Shown here: positions 17,179-25,155 of the stretch, one piece after another
How positions within the stretch are numbered: the stretch's first letter is position 1
Layout: each line of letters begins with the position of its first letter
From: Singulisphaera sp. GP187
GTDB lineage: Bacteria; Planctomycetota; Planctomycetia; Isosphaerales; Isosphaeraceae
Length of the DNA stretch: 64,000 bases
Assembly (NCBI RefSeq): GCF_900129635.1
Contig: NZ_FSRB01000002.1
Coordinates: forward strand, 2,632,727-2,696,726
Direction: 5' to 3'
The notes under the pieces: model-generated
Database searches by the model: none
Seen by the model: only the letters and a program-made list of their open reading frames with translations
What the model was told of the DNA's origin: nothing
Translations under genes and position numbers: made by a program

Positions 17179-18468
17179 ATGAGGTATTCACGTCGGGATT
17201 TTCTGGCGGGCGCAGGATCAACCTTGGTTCTCGGAAGTACCGGCTGGTCCGCCCAACGCCGGCCGAAAATCGCCGCGTTGACCACGGTCTTTTACAAATA
17301 CTCCCATTCCGAACACATCATCGACCGTTTTCTGGATGGGTACGGCTGGGAGGGTCAGCATCATCGGCCCCCGATGGACGTGGTCTCCCTTTATGTCGAA
17401 CAGGTTGGGAAGAACGACCTCAGTCGAGAGCGTTCGAAGCGGCATCCGGGGATGAAGATCTACCCAACCATCGCCGACGCCTTGACGTGCGGGGGAAGCA
17501 CGCTGGCCGTCGATGGTGTCCTTCTGATCGGCGAACATGGGAAGTACCCAACCAACGCGAAGGGGCAAACGCTTTATCCACGCTACGAGTACTTCCAGCA
17601 AGTCGTTGACGTCTATCGCCGGAGCGGCAAGACGGCCCCCTTGTTTAACGACAAGCACCTGTCATGGAGTTGGGACCACGCCCGAGAGATGGTCGAAACC
17701 GCCAAGACGATGGGGTTTGGGCTGATGGCCGGATCGTCACTTCCCGTGACTTGGCGGCAGCCCTCGGCCGACCTGCCCCGAGGCGCGGTGGTCGAGGAGG
17801 CCGTCGGCGTGTGGGGGGGTGGGATTGATGGCGGAGACATCCACGTGATCGAGGCCTTGCAGGCGATCGTGGAACGGCGCCGCGGCGGTGAGACCGGGGT
17901 GCGGGCCGTCCAGGCGTTGCGCGGAGACGCCTTCTGGAAGGCGCTGGAATCCGGCTCGTGGGACGCGGGCGGTTGGGATCCGAAACTGCTGGAAGCCTGC
18001 CTGAGCCGGAGCCATCAGCTCAACCCAAGCCGGCCCTCCTACAGCGACGTTTATCCTTCCCACGCCGACCTGCGCCGGCTTGCCCCCAATTCGTACGCCT
18101 ACCGGTTCGAGTACGCCGATGGACTCAAGGCGAGCATCATTCAGTTCCAGGCCGCTCGTGGAAAGTCCGAGGGCGGAGTGGTCGGCGATTGCAATGCAGC
18201 CGCCCGGCTCCAGGGCAACGATATCTTCTCCGTCCAGTTTTATCTCCCCTACTCCACGATGCGAAACTTCTTCAGCCCCTTGACTCATCATATCGAGACC
18301 CTCTTCCTCACCGGCAAGGCCCCCTATCCGATCGAACGGACCTTGCTCACCACCGGGATGACCGCCAGCGGCGTCGAGTCGCTCTTCCAGCAGCAGAAAC
18401 GCCTGGAAACCCCGCACCTGGCCGTCCAGTACCAACCCACCGCCGAATCCACATTCTGGAGGTCGTGA
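17179..18468 (+). CDS. Tat-exported protein of unknown function, divergent Gfo/Idh-like (paralog 1)
   Basis: 429 residues. MRYSRRDFLAG is a textbook twin-arginine signal. Conserved blocks shared with the next gene are SLYVEQ, the segment from DGVLLIGEHGKYP to GQTLYPRYEYFQQ, FNDKHLS, GLMAGSSLPVTWR, and RRGGETGVRAVQ. The order of a Rossmann-like beta-strand, a DGVLLIG strand with downstream His, a conserved Lys (NDKHLS) and a following helix leading to LMAGSS recalls the N-terminal half of Gfo/Idh/MocA oxidoreductases. The GxGxxG loop is absent. The fold is inferred, the function unknown. AGGAG sits 8 nt before the ATG. Confidence 0.75.
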   Translation: MRYSRRDFLAGAGSTLVLGSTGWSAQRRPKIAALTTVFYKYSHSEHIIDRFLDGYGWEGQHHRPPMDVVSLYVEQVGKNDLSRERSKRHPGMKIYPTIADALTCGGSTLAVDGVLLIGEHGKYPTNAKGQTLYPRYEYFQQVVDVYRRSGKTAPLFNDKHLSWSWDHAREMVETAKTMGFGLMAGSSLPVTWRQPSADLPRGAVVEEAVGVWGGGIDGGDIHVIEALQAIVERRRGGETGVRAVQALRGDAFWKALESGSWDAGGWDPKLLEACLSRSHQLNPSRPSYSDVYPSHADLRRLAPNSYAYRFEYADGLKASIIQFQAARGKSEGGVVGDCNAAARLQGNDIFSVQFYLPYSTMRNFFSPLTHHIETLFLTGKAPYPIERTLLTTGMTASGVESLFQQQKRLETPHLAVQYQPTAESTFWRS

Positions 18469-19743
18469 ATGCTTACTCGACGAAACTTTCTGGCGGCGGC
18501 GGGCGCGGCTCCCTTGCTGTTCAACTCCGCTTGGGGCGAGCCCACGCCAACGGCCCGCAAGAAGATCGCGATCATCAGCACGGTCTGGACCTACCAATCG
18601 CATAGCCAGCATATGGGCGACCGTTTTCTGGTGGGCTACCCCCTCAACGGCCGGTGGCACAAGCCACCAATCGAGGTCGTCTCCCTCTACGTCGACCAGA
18701 AGCCCGAGGGCGACCTCAGCGCCAACCGCGCGGCGGAACACGGGTTTACCGTCTATCCGAGTATCGCGGAAACACTCCGATGTGGCGGAGACAAGCTGGC
18801 CGTGGATGGAGTGGTCATCATCGCGGAACACGGCAACTATCCCCGCAACCCGAAAGGACAGACCCTCTACCCGCGCTACGAGTTTTTCCAGCAGGCGATC
18901 GAGGTTTTCGACAAAGACGGCCGCGCGGTTCCGATCTACAATGACAAGCATCTCTCCTACAGCGCGGAGAAGGCCGCTCGGATGGTCGCGGACTCGAAGC
19001 GACTGAAATTCGCCTTCCTCGCGGGATCATCGTTGCCCGTCACCTGGCGCCTCCCTCCGGTCGAAGTTCCCTATGACGCGGAGATCGAGGACGCCCTGAT
19101 GGTCGGCGTCGGCGGTTCCGACGCGATGGACTACCACGCACTCGAAGCGATGCAATGCATGGTCGAACGCCGCAAAGGGGGCGAAACTGGGATCAAATCG
19201 GTGCAGATGCTCGAGGGTGACGCCGTCTGGAAGGCCGGTGAAGCGGGTCTCTGGTCCAAACGCTTGCTTGAAGCCGCACTCTCGCGGAGTGACTCGCTCC
19301 AGGGAGATTCCGAGTTGGACTCGCGTCCCCAGGACCTGGCCAACAATGGGTCCCTTCCCGGCCTGGTCAAGAACCCGACGGCCTACCTGATCGAACGCAC
19401 CGACGGAGTTCGCACCACCCTCTTGATGCTCAACGGCGCACTCGAGGATTACACCTTCGCAACCCGTCTCAAGGGCGGACAAATCCTCTCGACCCAGTTC
19501 TTCCTGACACCGAAGCCGAACGTCACCTATTCGGCCTGCCTGGTCGCCCAGATCGAGGAAATGATCCTGACCGGACAGGCCCCCTACCCCGTCGAACGCA
19601 CCCAGATCAGCAGCGCCATGCTCGACCGCCTGCTCGACTCCAAAATCGAAGGCCACCGACGTCTTGAGACCCCCGACCTCAAGATCGCATACCGAGCGCC
19701 GCGGGAATCTCGATTTGGCGACTCAATCGCCCCAATCCAATAG
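18469..19743 (+). CDS. Tat-exported protein of unknown function, divergent Gfo/Idh-like (paralog 2)
   Basis: 424 residues, immediately adjacent to its paralog: the upstream TGA is followed directly by this ATG, with GGAGG just inside the previous gene. MLTRRNFLAAAGAAPLLF is a Tat signal. It matches paralog 1 along its length, including SLYVDQ, the segment from DGVVIIAEHGNYP to GQTLYPRYEFFQQ, YNDKHLS, FLAGSSLPVTWR and RKGGETGIKSVQ. The two differ most between residues 250 and 300. It also lacks a GxGxxG nucleotide loop. A heteromeric complex of the two products is possible given the coupling, but this is inference. Confidence 0.75.
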   Translation: MLTRRNFLAAAGAAPLLFNSAWGEPTPTARKKIAIISTVWTYQSHSQHMGDRFLVGYPLNGRWHKPPIEVVSLYVDQKPEGDLSANRAAEHGFTVYPSIAETLRCGGDKLAVDGVVIIAEHGNYPRNPKGQTLYPRYEFFQQAIEVFDKDGRAVPIYNDKHLSYSAEKAARMVADSKRLKFAFLAGSSLPVTWRLPPVEVPYDAEIEDALMVGVGGSDAMDYHALEAMQCMVERRKGGETGIKSVQMLEGDAVWKAGEAGLWSKRLLEAALSRSDSLQGDSELDSRPQDLANNGSLPGLVKNPTAYLIERTDGVRTTLLMLNGALEDYTFATRLKGGQILSTQFFLTPKPNVTYSACLVAQIEEMILTGQAPYPVERTQISSAMLDRLLDSKIEGHRRLETPDLKIAYRAPRESRFGDSIAPIQ

Positions 19744-19790
19744 GCAAATCATATCATTGTTAACTTTAATGTCATCATAAATATGCCGTA

Positions 19791-19880
19791 ATCTCGTTCC
19801 CACGCTCTGCGTGGGAATGCCGTCTGCGACGCTCCGCGTCGTCTTCCCTGGCGGGTGGGGCCGCAGCGCATGGGAACGGG
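19791..19880. repeat. Dispersed palindromic (REP-like) repeat
   Basis: GTTCCCACGCTCTGCGTGGG is a palindromic hairpin. It is followed by CGTCTGCGACGCTCCGCGTC, a second hairpin-prone block, and the element ends in CGCATGGGAACG, an imperfect inverted copy of its start. The same wording is familiar to me as a multi-copy repeat in many GC-rich environmental bacteria. Only one copy is seen here, in the gap after the tandem Tat genes. Confidence 0.6.
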
Positions 19881-20080
19881 TTTCTCCCGCAAATTTCGCT
19901 CTCCGGGACAGACAGACGGCCCGGTTTCATTTTTGACAGACTCTTCACTTGCAATGATATTCCTGCCGTTCCGTTGGCGGCCCTTCGAAACCGCGAAAGA
20001 GTGGGCGGTTGAGTTCCGAGTTTCCGAGCAATCAACCTATGCATGAACCAACGTGCCATCGTCTCCTCACCTTCACGGGA
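19881..20080 (+). other. Leader region of the PD40 propeller gene
   Basis: About 200 bases between the palindromic repeat and the chosen start. In-frame TTG (20009) and ATG (20039) codons precede the chosen ATG without good ribosome binding sites. No other feature is seen. Confidence 0.4.
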
Positions 20081-21328
20081 ATGTCCCGCCGCGGCTGTCG
20101 CACCACGGTGGGGCTCCTCGTGATCGTCGCGGCGTTTACCGTCGCCACCCAGGCCCAAGCAGGTGACGGAAATCCCCCAACGCCCGCGCGGTTGTTCTTT
20201 ACGTCGCAAGGGAAGACAGCTCTGGTGCACGCCGACGGAACCGGGCTCCGCTATTTCGCCTTCGACAAGCTCGACCAGGCGACCTGGCAACCCGGCCCGA
20301 TCTTCCCCGACGGTCGCCGCGTCCTCTTTCTGAGCATGGAACCGCGGCGTGACGGCCCCGGTCGGTCGTTCGAGGAATACTACACGCAAACGCCAACGCA
20401 CTTGTGGGTGCACGACCTTGCAACCGGATCATTGGAAGAGGTCTGTACCAAAGAGCGAATGGCACCTTTCATGACTCCGGCCCTATTGCTGGGCGAAGAC
20501 CGGATCTTGGTCCAGGTGGTCCGCAAGCAGGTCGGCCAGATCTTCAGTGTCCGGCTCGACGGGTCTGACGCGCACGCATTCACCCAACCGGGTGAGGGGC
20601 TCCCCTACGGACTCAGCCTCAGCCCCGACAGCCGTCGGGTTGCCTTTCATCTGGCGAGTCCGCAAGGCTACCAGGTCTGGACCAGCGACGTTGACGGTTC
20701 GCAACGTGTTCGAGTCGCCGCAGCTCCCGAACACCTCTATTTCGGAACCAGTTGGTCGCCGGACGGCCGGTCGATCCTCTACGTCGACTGCATCTCTGGC
20801 AAGGATCCGGGTCATGACTGGGCCGACGTCTGTATCGGCCGCGCGGATGGCAGCGAACACTGCGTGCTCACGAGCGGCCAGGCGATGTGGTTCGCCGCGA
20901 CCTACGGTGACCCCAAAACGCGGGGAGGCGGGTCCAACGTCCCGGCCTGGACCCGTGACGGAAACATCCTCTTTCCGCGCCGTCTTCCCGGCTCAAAAGT
21001 TCCCTGGGAATTCCAGTCAAACCGCCCCGACGTTGACCATTTCAACCGCGACTACAAGCCCGACCGCGCTCGGGGCGGCACCGAAATCTGCCGGCTCGAT
21101 CCGCGGAACGGTCGCGTGACCGTTCTGACGCAGAGCGATCCGCCGACCTGGGATTTCCGCGCCAGCGAATCGTCCGACGGTAAACAGATCGCGTTTTGTC
21201 GGGCGACAACCGGCGGACCACCCGCGATCTGGGTGATGGATTCCGACGGCAAAAACCCAAGACAAATCACCCGAGGACTCGACAACCAAGGGGCGGACCA
21301 CCCGCGTTGGCTTCCCCAATTGCCTTGA
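20081..21328 (+). CDS. Exported WD40-like PD40 (TolB-type) beta-propeller protein
   Basis: About 415 residues. The signal peptide starts MSRRGCRTTVGLLVIVAAFT and ends TQAQA. The mature part has repeated blades ending in SPDxRxxxF or SPDGRSILYVD, with strands such as IWVMDSDGKNPRQITRG, typical of PD40/TolB-like propellers. It probably binds protein or glycan partners outside the cytoplasm; no catalytic motif is seen. An in-frame ATG at 20039 would add 14 residues without a better ribosome binding site. It is monocistronic, facing the HxlR gene convergently. Confidence 0.7.
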   Translation: MSRRGCRTTVGLLVIVAAFTVATQAQAGDGNPPTPARLFFTSQGKTALVHADGTGLRYFAFDKLDQATWQPGPIFPDGRRVLFLSMEPRRDGPGRSFEEYYTQTPTHLWVHDLATGSLEEVCTKERMAPFMTPALLLGEDRILVQVVRKQVGQIFSVRLDGSDAHAFTQPGEGLPYGLSLSPDSRRVAFHLASPQGYQVWTSDVDGSQRVRVAAAPEHLYFGTSWSPDGRSILYVDCISGKDPGHDWADVCIGRADGSEHCVLTSGQAMWFAATYGDPKTRGGGSNVPAWTRDGNILFPRRLPGSKVPWEFQSNRPDVDHFNRDYKPDRARGGTEICRLDPRNGRVTVLTQSDPPTWDFRASESSDGKQIAFCRATTGGPPAIWVMDSDGKNPRQITRGLDNQGADHPRWLPQLP

Positions 21329-21394
21329 GAAGGCATGCTGATGCGTCCACTCCAGCGTTTCCTACCTTGATCGTTGAGCGATAACGCACGCCAA

Positions 21395-21850
21395 TCACGG
21401 CAAATCCGCCACCTTCTTCACGACCGCATCCTCAGGTCCGAGGATGCGTCCGTCCTCCGATCGAAGCTCCAGCCTTCGGACGGGACGACCGGTCTTCCGG
21501 TCGACCAACACGGAGTGCGCCTCCTCCTGCTCGTAGCACGCGTCTTCGCCCCATTGCCTCAATCCGACGATCACAGGGAAGAGCCCACGCCCCTTCGCCG
21601 TCAGGACGTACTCCTGATAGGCGGTCCCATCGGAGGCCGGCCCAAGCTCAAGGATGCCCTGCGACACCAAGGTCCGAAGTCGGGCCGCCAGGATATTCTT
21701 CGCGACGCCCAAGCTCTTCTGAAATTCGCCGAACCGGCGCATGCCATCCAATGCGTCGCGAATGATCAAGAGCGACCACCAATCCCCGATCGCGTCCAAC
21801 GACCGCGCGACCGGACACTCCGCTCCTTCGAGACTCGTCCGCTTCACCAT
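21395..21850 (-). CDS. HxlR-family transcriptional regulator
   Basis: 151 residues, one winged helix-turn-helix domain. The family core is CPVARSLDAIGDWWSLLIIR followed by RRFGEFQKSLGVAKNILAAR and LRTLVSQGIL, with the conserved Cys near residue 12. GGAGGAGGA lies 3 nt before the ATG, an unusually strong ribosome binding site, so longer starts were discarded. It is divergent from an MFS exporter gene, with a pair of palindromes between them. Regulation of that exporter, and of itself, by a small electrophile or aromatic ligand is the usual arrangement in the family. Confidence 0.9.
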   Translation of the reverse strand: MVKRTSLEGAECPVARSLDAIGDWWSLLIIRDALDGMRRFGEFQKSLGVAKNILAARLRTLVSQGILELGPASDGTAYQEYVLTAKGRGLFPVIVGLRQWGEDACYEQEEAHSVLVDRKTGRPVRRLELRSEDGRILGPEDAVVKKVADLP

Positions 21851-21951
21851 CTTCCTCCTCCGAGTGCCGGCAGAATCGAACGTGCGCGGCAGTCGCGGCC
21901 AGAGCCACCCGCCCACCGCGAAGCAAATCAAGTCGTCCTTATCGCAATTCC

Positions 21952-22005
21952 GGTTGCATTATAAAACCAAATCCGCCACAATCCAACTGGTTTCATTATG
22001 CAACC
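21952..22005. promoter_or_regulatory. Twin inverted HxlR operator sites
   Basis: GGTTGCATTATAAAACCA (21952-21969) and TGGTTTCATTATGCAACC (21988-22005) are near-perfect reverse complements (16 of 18) separated by 18 bases. Each arm is itself a palindrome of the form GGTT-N9/10-AACC. The pair sits between the divergent HxlR and MFS genes, 102 bases from one start and 24 from the other. Two dimer sites on one DNA face would fit, with repression of both promoters inferred. Confidence 0.65.
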
Positions 22006-22028
22006 AAAAAGGCTTGAAGGAGCTGAGG

Positions 22029-23351
22029 ATGTCGATCGAGAACCGACAGGGGTTAGTTACCCGGGGAAGTTGCGGGATGAGAATGGAGTCGGCACGCGGG
22101 GGGGCCGTTGGGATCGAATCGGCTCCGGCTACTGCGCTGCCACGCTCCGTGGTGGTTCTCTTCGCGGTCGCGGCCGGGTTGAGCGTTGCGAACGTCTACT
22201 TCGCACACCCGTTGCTCGATGCCATCGCGCGTGAATTCCAGATCAGCCATGCGTCGGTGGGCCTCGTCGTCGCCGCCACGCAGACCGGGTATGCGCTCGG
22301 GCTGCTCTTGCTGGTGCCATTGGGGGATCTTTTGGATCGGCGTCGGCTCATCGTCAGTCAGTTGCTCCTGTCCGTGCTGGCGCTCTTCGTCGTGGCCCTT
22401 GCCCCCACCGTCGGGGTGCTGTTGGTGAGCATGGTGGCCGTCGGCCTGCTCGCCGTCGTGGTGCAGACACTGGTGGCGTTTGCGGCCACCTTGGCTCCAC
22501 CTGCCGAGCGCGGGCAAGTGGTCGGTACCGTCACGAGCGGCGTGGTGCTCGGCATCCTGCTGGCACGCGTGGTGGCGGGTGCATTGGCGGATCGCGCCGG
22601 CTGGCGGGCGGTCTATCTCTGCTCTGCGGTTGTCACGCTGCTCATGGCCGGGGCCTTGTTCCGGGTGCTGCCGCACCATGAACCCGCGGGTTCGCGTCCC
22701 GCTTATCCGCAGTTACTTCGCTCGGTGTTCATGCTTTTCATGGAGGAGCCGGTCCTGAGGATCCGCGCTGGAATCGCGCTGCTGATTTTCGCGGCCTTCA
22801 GCGTCTTCTGGACCTCCTTGGTGCTCGTGCTCAGCGCTCCGCCTCTTGCAATGTCCCAAACCGCGATCGGGATGTTCGGCCTCGCGGGAGTGGCGGGAGC
22901 GCTCGCGGCGGGCCGGGCGGGGCGACTCGTCGATCGCGGGATGGCGCACTGGACCACCGGCCTCGGCTTGAGCCTGTTGCTGATTTCATGGCTCCCCATC
23001 GGCTTCACCCAACAGTCACTCCCTGCATTGGTCGTCGGCGTCATCCTCCTGGACCTCGCGATTCAGGCCGTCCACGTCACGAACCAGAGCCTGATCTTCA
23101 CCCTCCGCCCGGAGGCTCGCAGCCGACTCGTCGCCGGCTACATGGTCTTCTATTCACTGGGCAGCGGTCTGGGCTCAATCACATCAACCGCCACCTATGC
23201 CTGGGCCGGCTGGACTGGGGTCTGCCTGCTCGGAGCCACTTACAGTGCCCTCGCACTCGTGTTCTGGGCACTCACCGCCCGACCTGCGGCGGTAGCATCG
23301 ACGTCGGCCCTCGGCTCACAACTCGCTCGCGAATCATGCGTCAAGGCATAA
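22029..23351 (+). CDS. MFS transporter, DHA1-type efflux family
   Basis: About 440 residues, twelve membrane segments after a 55-residue cytosolic N-terminus. The loop 2-3 motif is VPLGDLLDRRRLIV, and VNVYFAHPLLDAIAREF-like helix 1 and the ATQTGYALGLLLLVPLGD helix match the drug:H+ antiporter (YgaY/AraJ-like) group. AGGAGCTGAGG directly precedes the ATG; a second in-frame ATG about 50 bases later is possible. Together with the divergent HxlR regulator this is a typical inducible efflux unit. Confidence 0.85.
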   Translation: MSIENRQGLVTRGSCGMRMESARGGAVGIESAPATALPRSVVVLFAVAAGLSVANVYFAHPLLDAIAREFQISHASVGLVVAATQTGYALGLLLLVPLGDLLDRRRLIVSQLLLSVLALFVVALAPTVGVLLVSMVAVGLLAVVVQTLVAFAATLAPPAERGQVVGTVTSGVVLGILLARVVAGALADRAGWRAVYLCSAVVTLLMAGALFRVLPHHEPAGSRPAYPQLLRSVFMLFMEEPVLRIRAGIALLIFAAFSVFWTSLVLVLSAPPLAMSQTAIGMFGLAGVAGALAAGRAGRLVDRGMAHWTTGLGLSLLLISWLPIGFTQQSLPALVVGVILLDLAIQAVHVTNQSLIFTLRPEARSRLVAGYMVFYSLGSGLGSITSTATYAWAGWTGVCLLGATYSALALVFWALTARPAAVASTSALGSQLARESCVKA

Positions 23352-23525
23352 CCTTGTCGCAACAAAACATTTTACGCATGCAAATTAAAACAACAACACA
23401 TGTCTCAGCGAGGTCGACCAACTCCTGGAGATCATCCCCGGAGTCGACTCCACTTCGCGATGGGTCGGCGACTTCTTCCCCCTTGTGGAATCGCCGTCGC
23501 CGGGTGAGGAGGCCACATGCCACCC

Positions 23526-24785
23526 TCACACCAGACGATCCGCGTCCCGTAATCGCGGGAACAGCCTGGCCCAGACTGCCGTGACCACCATCGCCCCGGT
23601 GCCGCCGAACGCGACGGCTCCGACCGGTCCCAGCACCCGCGCCACGACCCCGCTCTCGAACTCCCCCAGCTCGTTCGACGCGCCGATGAACAACGTCGAC
23701 ACCGCCGACACGCGCCCCCGCATCCGGTCCGGGGTAGCGATCTGCACCAAGCTCTGCCGGGTAAACACCGAGACCATGTCGGCTCCGCCGAGCACCGCCA
23801 AGGCGAGCATCGACAGCGGGACCGAGCGGGAGAAGGCGAATACCACGGTCATCAGACCGAACACGCCAACCGCCACGAGCATCTTCACGCCGGCGCGGGC
23901 GCGGATCGGCCGGTGTGCCAGATAACTGGCCATGATCAGGGCTCCGACCGCGGGCGAGGCGCGGAGCAGGCCGAACCCACGCGGGCCGACTCCAAGCACG
24001 TCCCGGGCGAACACCGGGAGCAGGCCGGTGGCGCCGCCAAGCAGCACGGCGAAGAGGTCGAGGGAGATGGCCCCGAGCACCAGCTTGTTCTGCCACACAT
24101 ACCCGAGTCCTTCGCGGATCTGAGCGCTCCTCGACCGCCCCGCTTCAAAGGTCGGTTGGGTGTCCGCGCGGATCCGCAGCGCACATGCCGCGGCGGCCGC
24201 ATAGAGCCCGGCACTGACGGCGTAGCCGAGCTTCGGGGAAACCACGCAGACGAGACCGCCGACGGCCGGACCGAGAATACTCGCCAGTTGGGCGACCAGA
24301 GAATTGGTCGCGATCGCCCGTGGGAGTAACCGGAGCGGAACCAGCATGGGGCCGAGGGCACTCGCCGTCGGGTGAAAGAACGCGCGCGTGCATCCGAAGA
24401 GAGCGGCCAAGGCGAAGATCGGCCAGACCCCACCCCCGAGCGACGACCGAATCGCCAGCCCCACGGAAGTCAGAAGCTGAGTCAAGTAGCAGAGGGCGAG
24501 GATTCGGCGGCGATCGTGCCGGTCGGCCGCCTCACCCGCGACGAGCGTGAGCGCAAACAGTGGGAGAAACTGCGCCAGGCCGATCATCCCGACCACGAAC
24601 GAGGCCTCGGCGACGGACATGCCCCGACGCGCCAGTTCGTACACCTCCCACGCGATGACGACCGACTGCGAGCCGGTGGCCAAGGTGCCAAGAAACCGCC
24701 CGGCCAGGAAAAGCGCGTAGGGACGGCGGACCAACAGCGATCGCGAATCCTCGGTTGGATCAGGGGGGTGAGTCGTGACGGACAT
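23526..24785 (-). CDS. MFS transporter, EntS/MFS_3-like exporter
   Basis: 419 residues, about twelve hydrophobic helices. The motifs LFLAGRFLGTLATGSQSVVIAWEVYEL in helix 1 (split as LFLAGRFLGTLATG and VVIAWEVYEL), GEAADRHDRRRILA in loop 2-3 and MRGRVSAVSTLFIGASNELGEFESG (beginning RGRVSAVSTLF) are characteristic of the enterobactin-exporter-like MFS_3 group. GAGGAAGA lies directly before the ATG. The substrate is unknown. It is convergent with the DHA1 MFS gene, 174 bases away. Confidence 0.85.
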   Translation of the reverse strand: MSVTTHPPDPTEDSRSLLVRRPYALFLAGRFLGTLATGSQSVVIAWEVYELARRGMSVAEASFVVGMIGLAQFLPLFALTLVAGEAADRHDRRRILALCYLTQLLTSVGLAIRSSLGGGVWPIFALAALFGCTRAFFHPTASALGPMLVPLRLLPRAIATNSLVAQLASILGPAVGGLVCVVSPKLGYAVSAGLYAAAAACALRIRADTQPTFEAGRSRSAQIREGLGYVWQNKLVLGAISLDLFAVLLGGATGLLPVFARDVLGVGPRGFGLLRASPAVGALIMASYLAHRPIRARAGVKMLVAVGVFGLMTVVFAFSRSVPLSMLALAVLGGADMVSVFTRQSLVQIATPDRMRGRVSAVSTLFIGASNELGEFESGVVARVLGPVGAVAFGGTGAMVVTAVWARLFPRLRDADRLV

Positions 24786-25042
24786 TCTTCCTCGGGAATC
24801 GCCTCGGTACAGTCGTCATCGCCGAAGCGACCCAGAGCAGCGGCGGCCCGGTGAGTCGGTCGACCTCACCGACGATAGCCTGCGGATCGAACGCCACCGC
24901 ATAATGAATTCTATGCAAGTCCGCACAAAAACGAGAATGGCGATTCGATCGTTTGGGCGCAACTCGGGGTGCAAACCGTCAAAAGGGTCGGAATTCAAGG
25001 CACAAACGGACACTGTAGCAAGGACACCGGGTTGATAGATCT

Positions 25043-25071
25043 GGGTGGCCCGGTCAACTTGCTTGTCCGGG
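25043..25071 (-). repeat. 29-bp hairpin element, copy A (next to intron 3' end)
   Basis: On the minus strand this is CCCGGACAA-GCAAG-TTGACCGGG followed by CCACCC. It matches copy B at 27575-27603 at 28 of 29 bases in opposite orientation. The 9-bp stem has one mismatch. It starts 8 bases beyond the group II intron's 3' boundary. Confidence 0.6.
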
Positions 25072-25115
25072 TCGGCCGGGTAAGGAGGTGGCGTTACCGC
25101 CACCCCCTCCCCTCA

Positions 25116-25149
25116 GAACTGGACGTGAGAGTTTCCCCTCATCCAGCTC
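25116..25149 (-). ncRNA. Group II intron domain V
   Basis: The minus strand reads GAGCTGGATG, then AGGGGAAACTCTCACGTCC, then AGTTC. The lower stem pairs GAGCTGGA with the distal TCCAGTTC, the internal bulge lies in ATG/ACG, and a GAAA tetraloop closes the tip. It has the canonical 34-nt length. This is the catalytic heart of the ribozyme and directly follows the maturase stop. Confidence 0.9.
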
Positions 25150-25155
25150 AAGCGT

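Noticed and set aside
17737..18951. 404-residue minus-strand open frame across the two Tat-protein genes
   Set aside because: Spans the junction of two well-supported plus-strand genes and has shadow-type composition.
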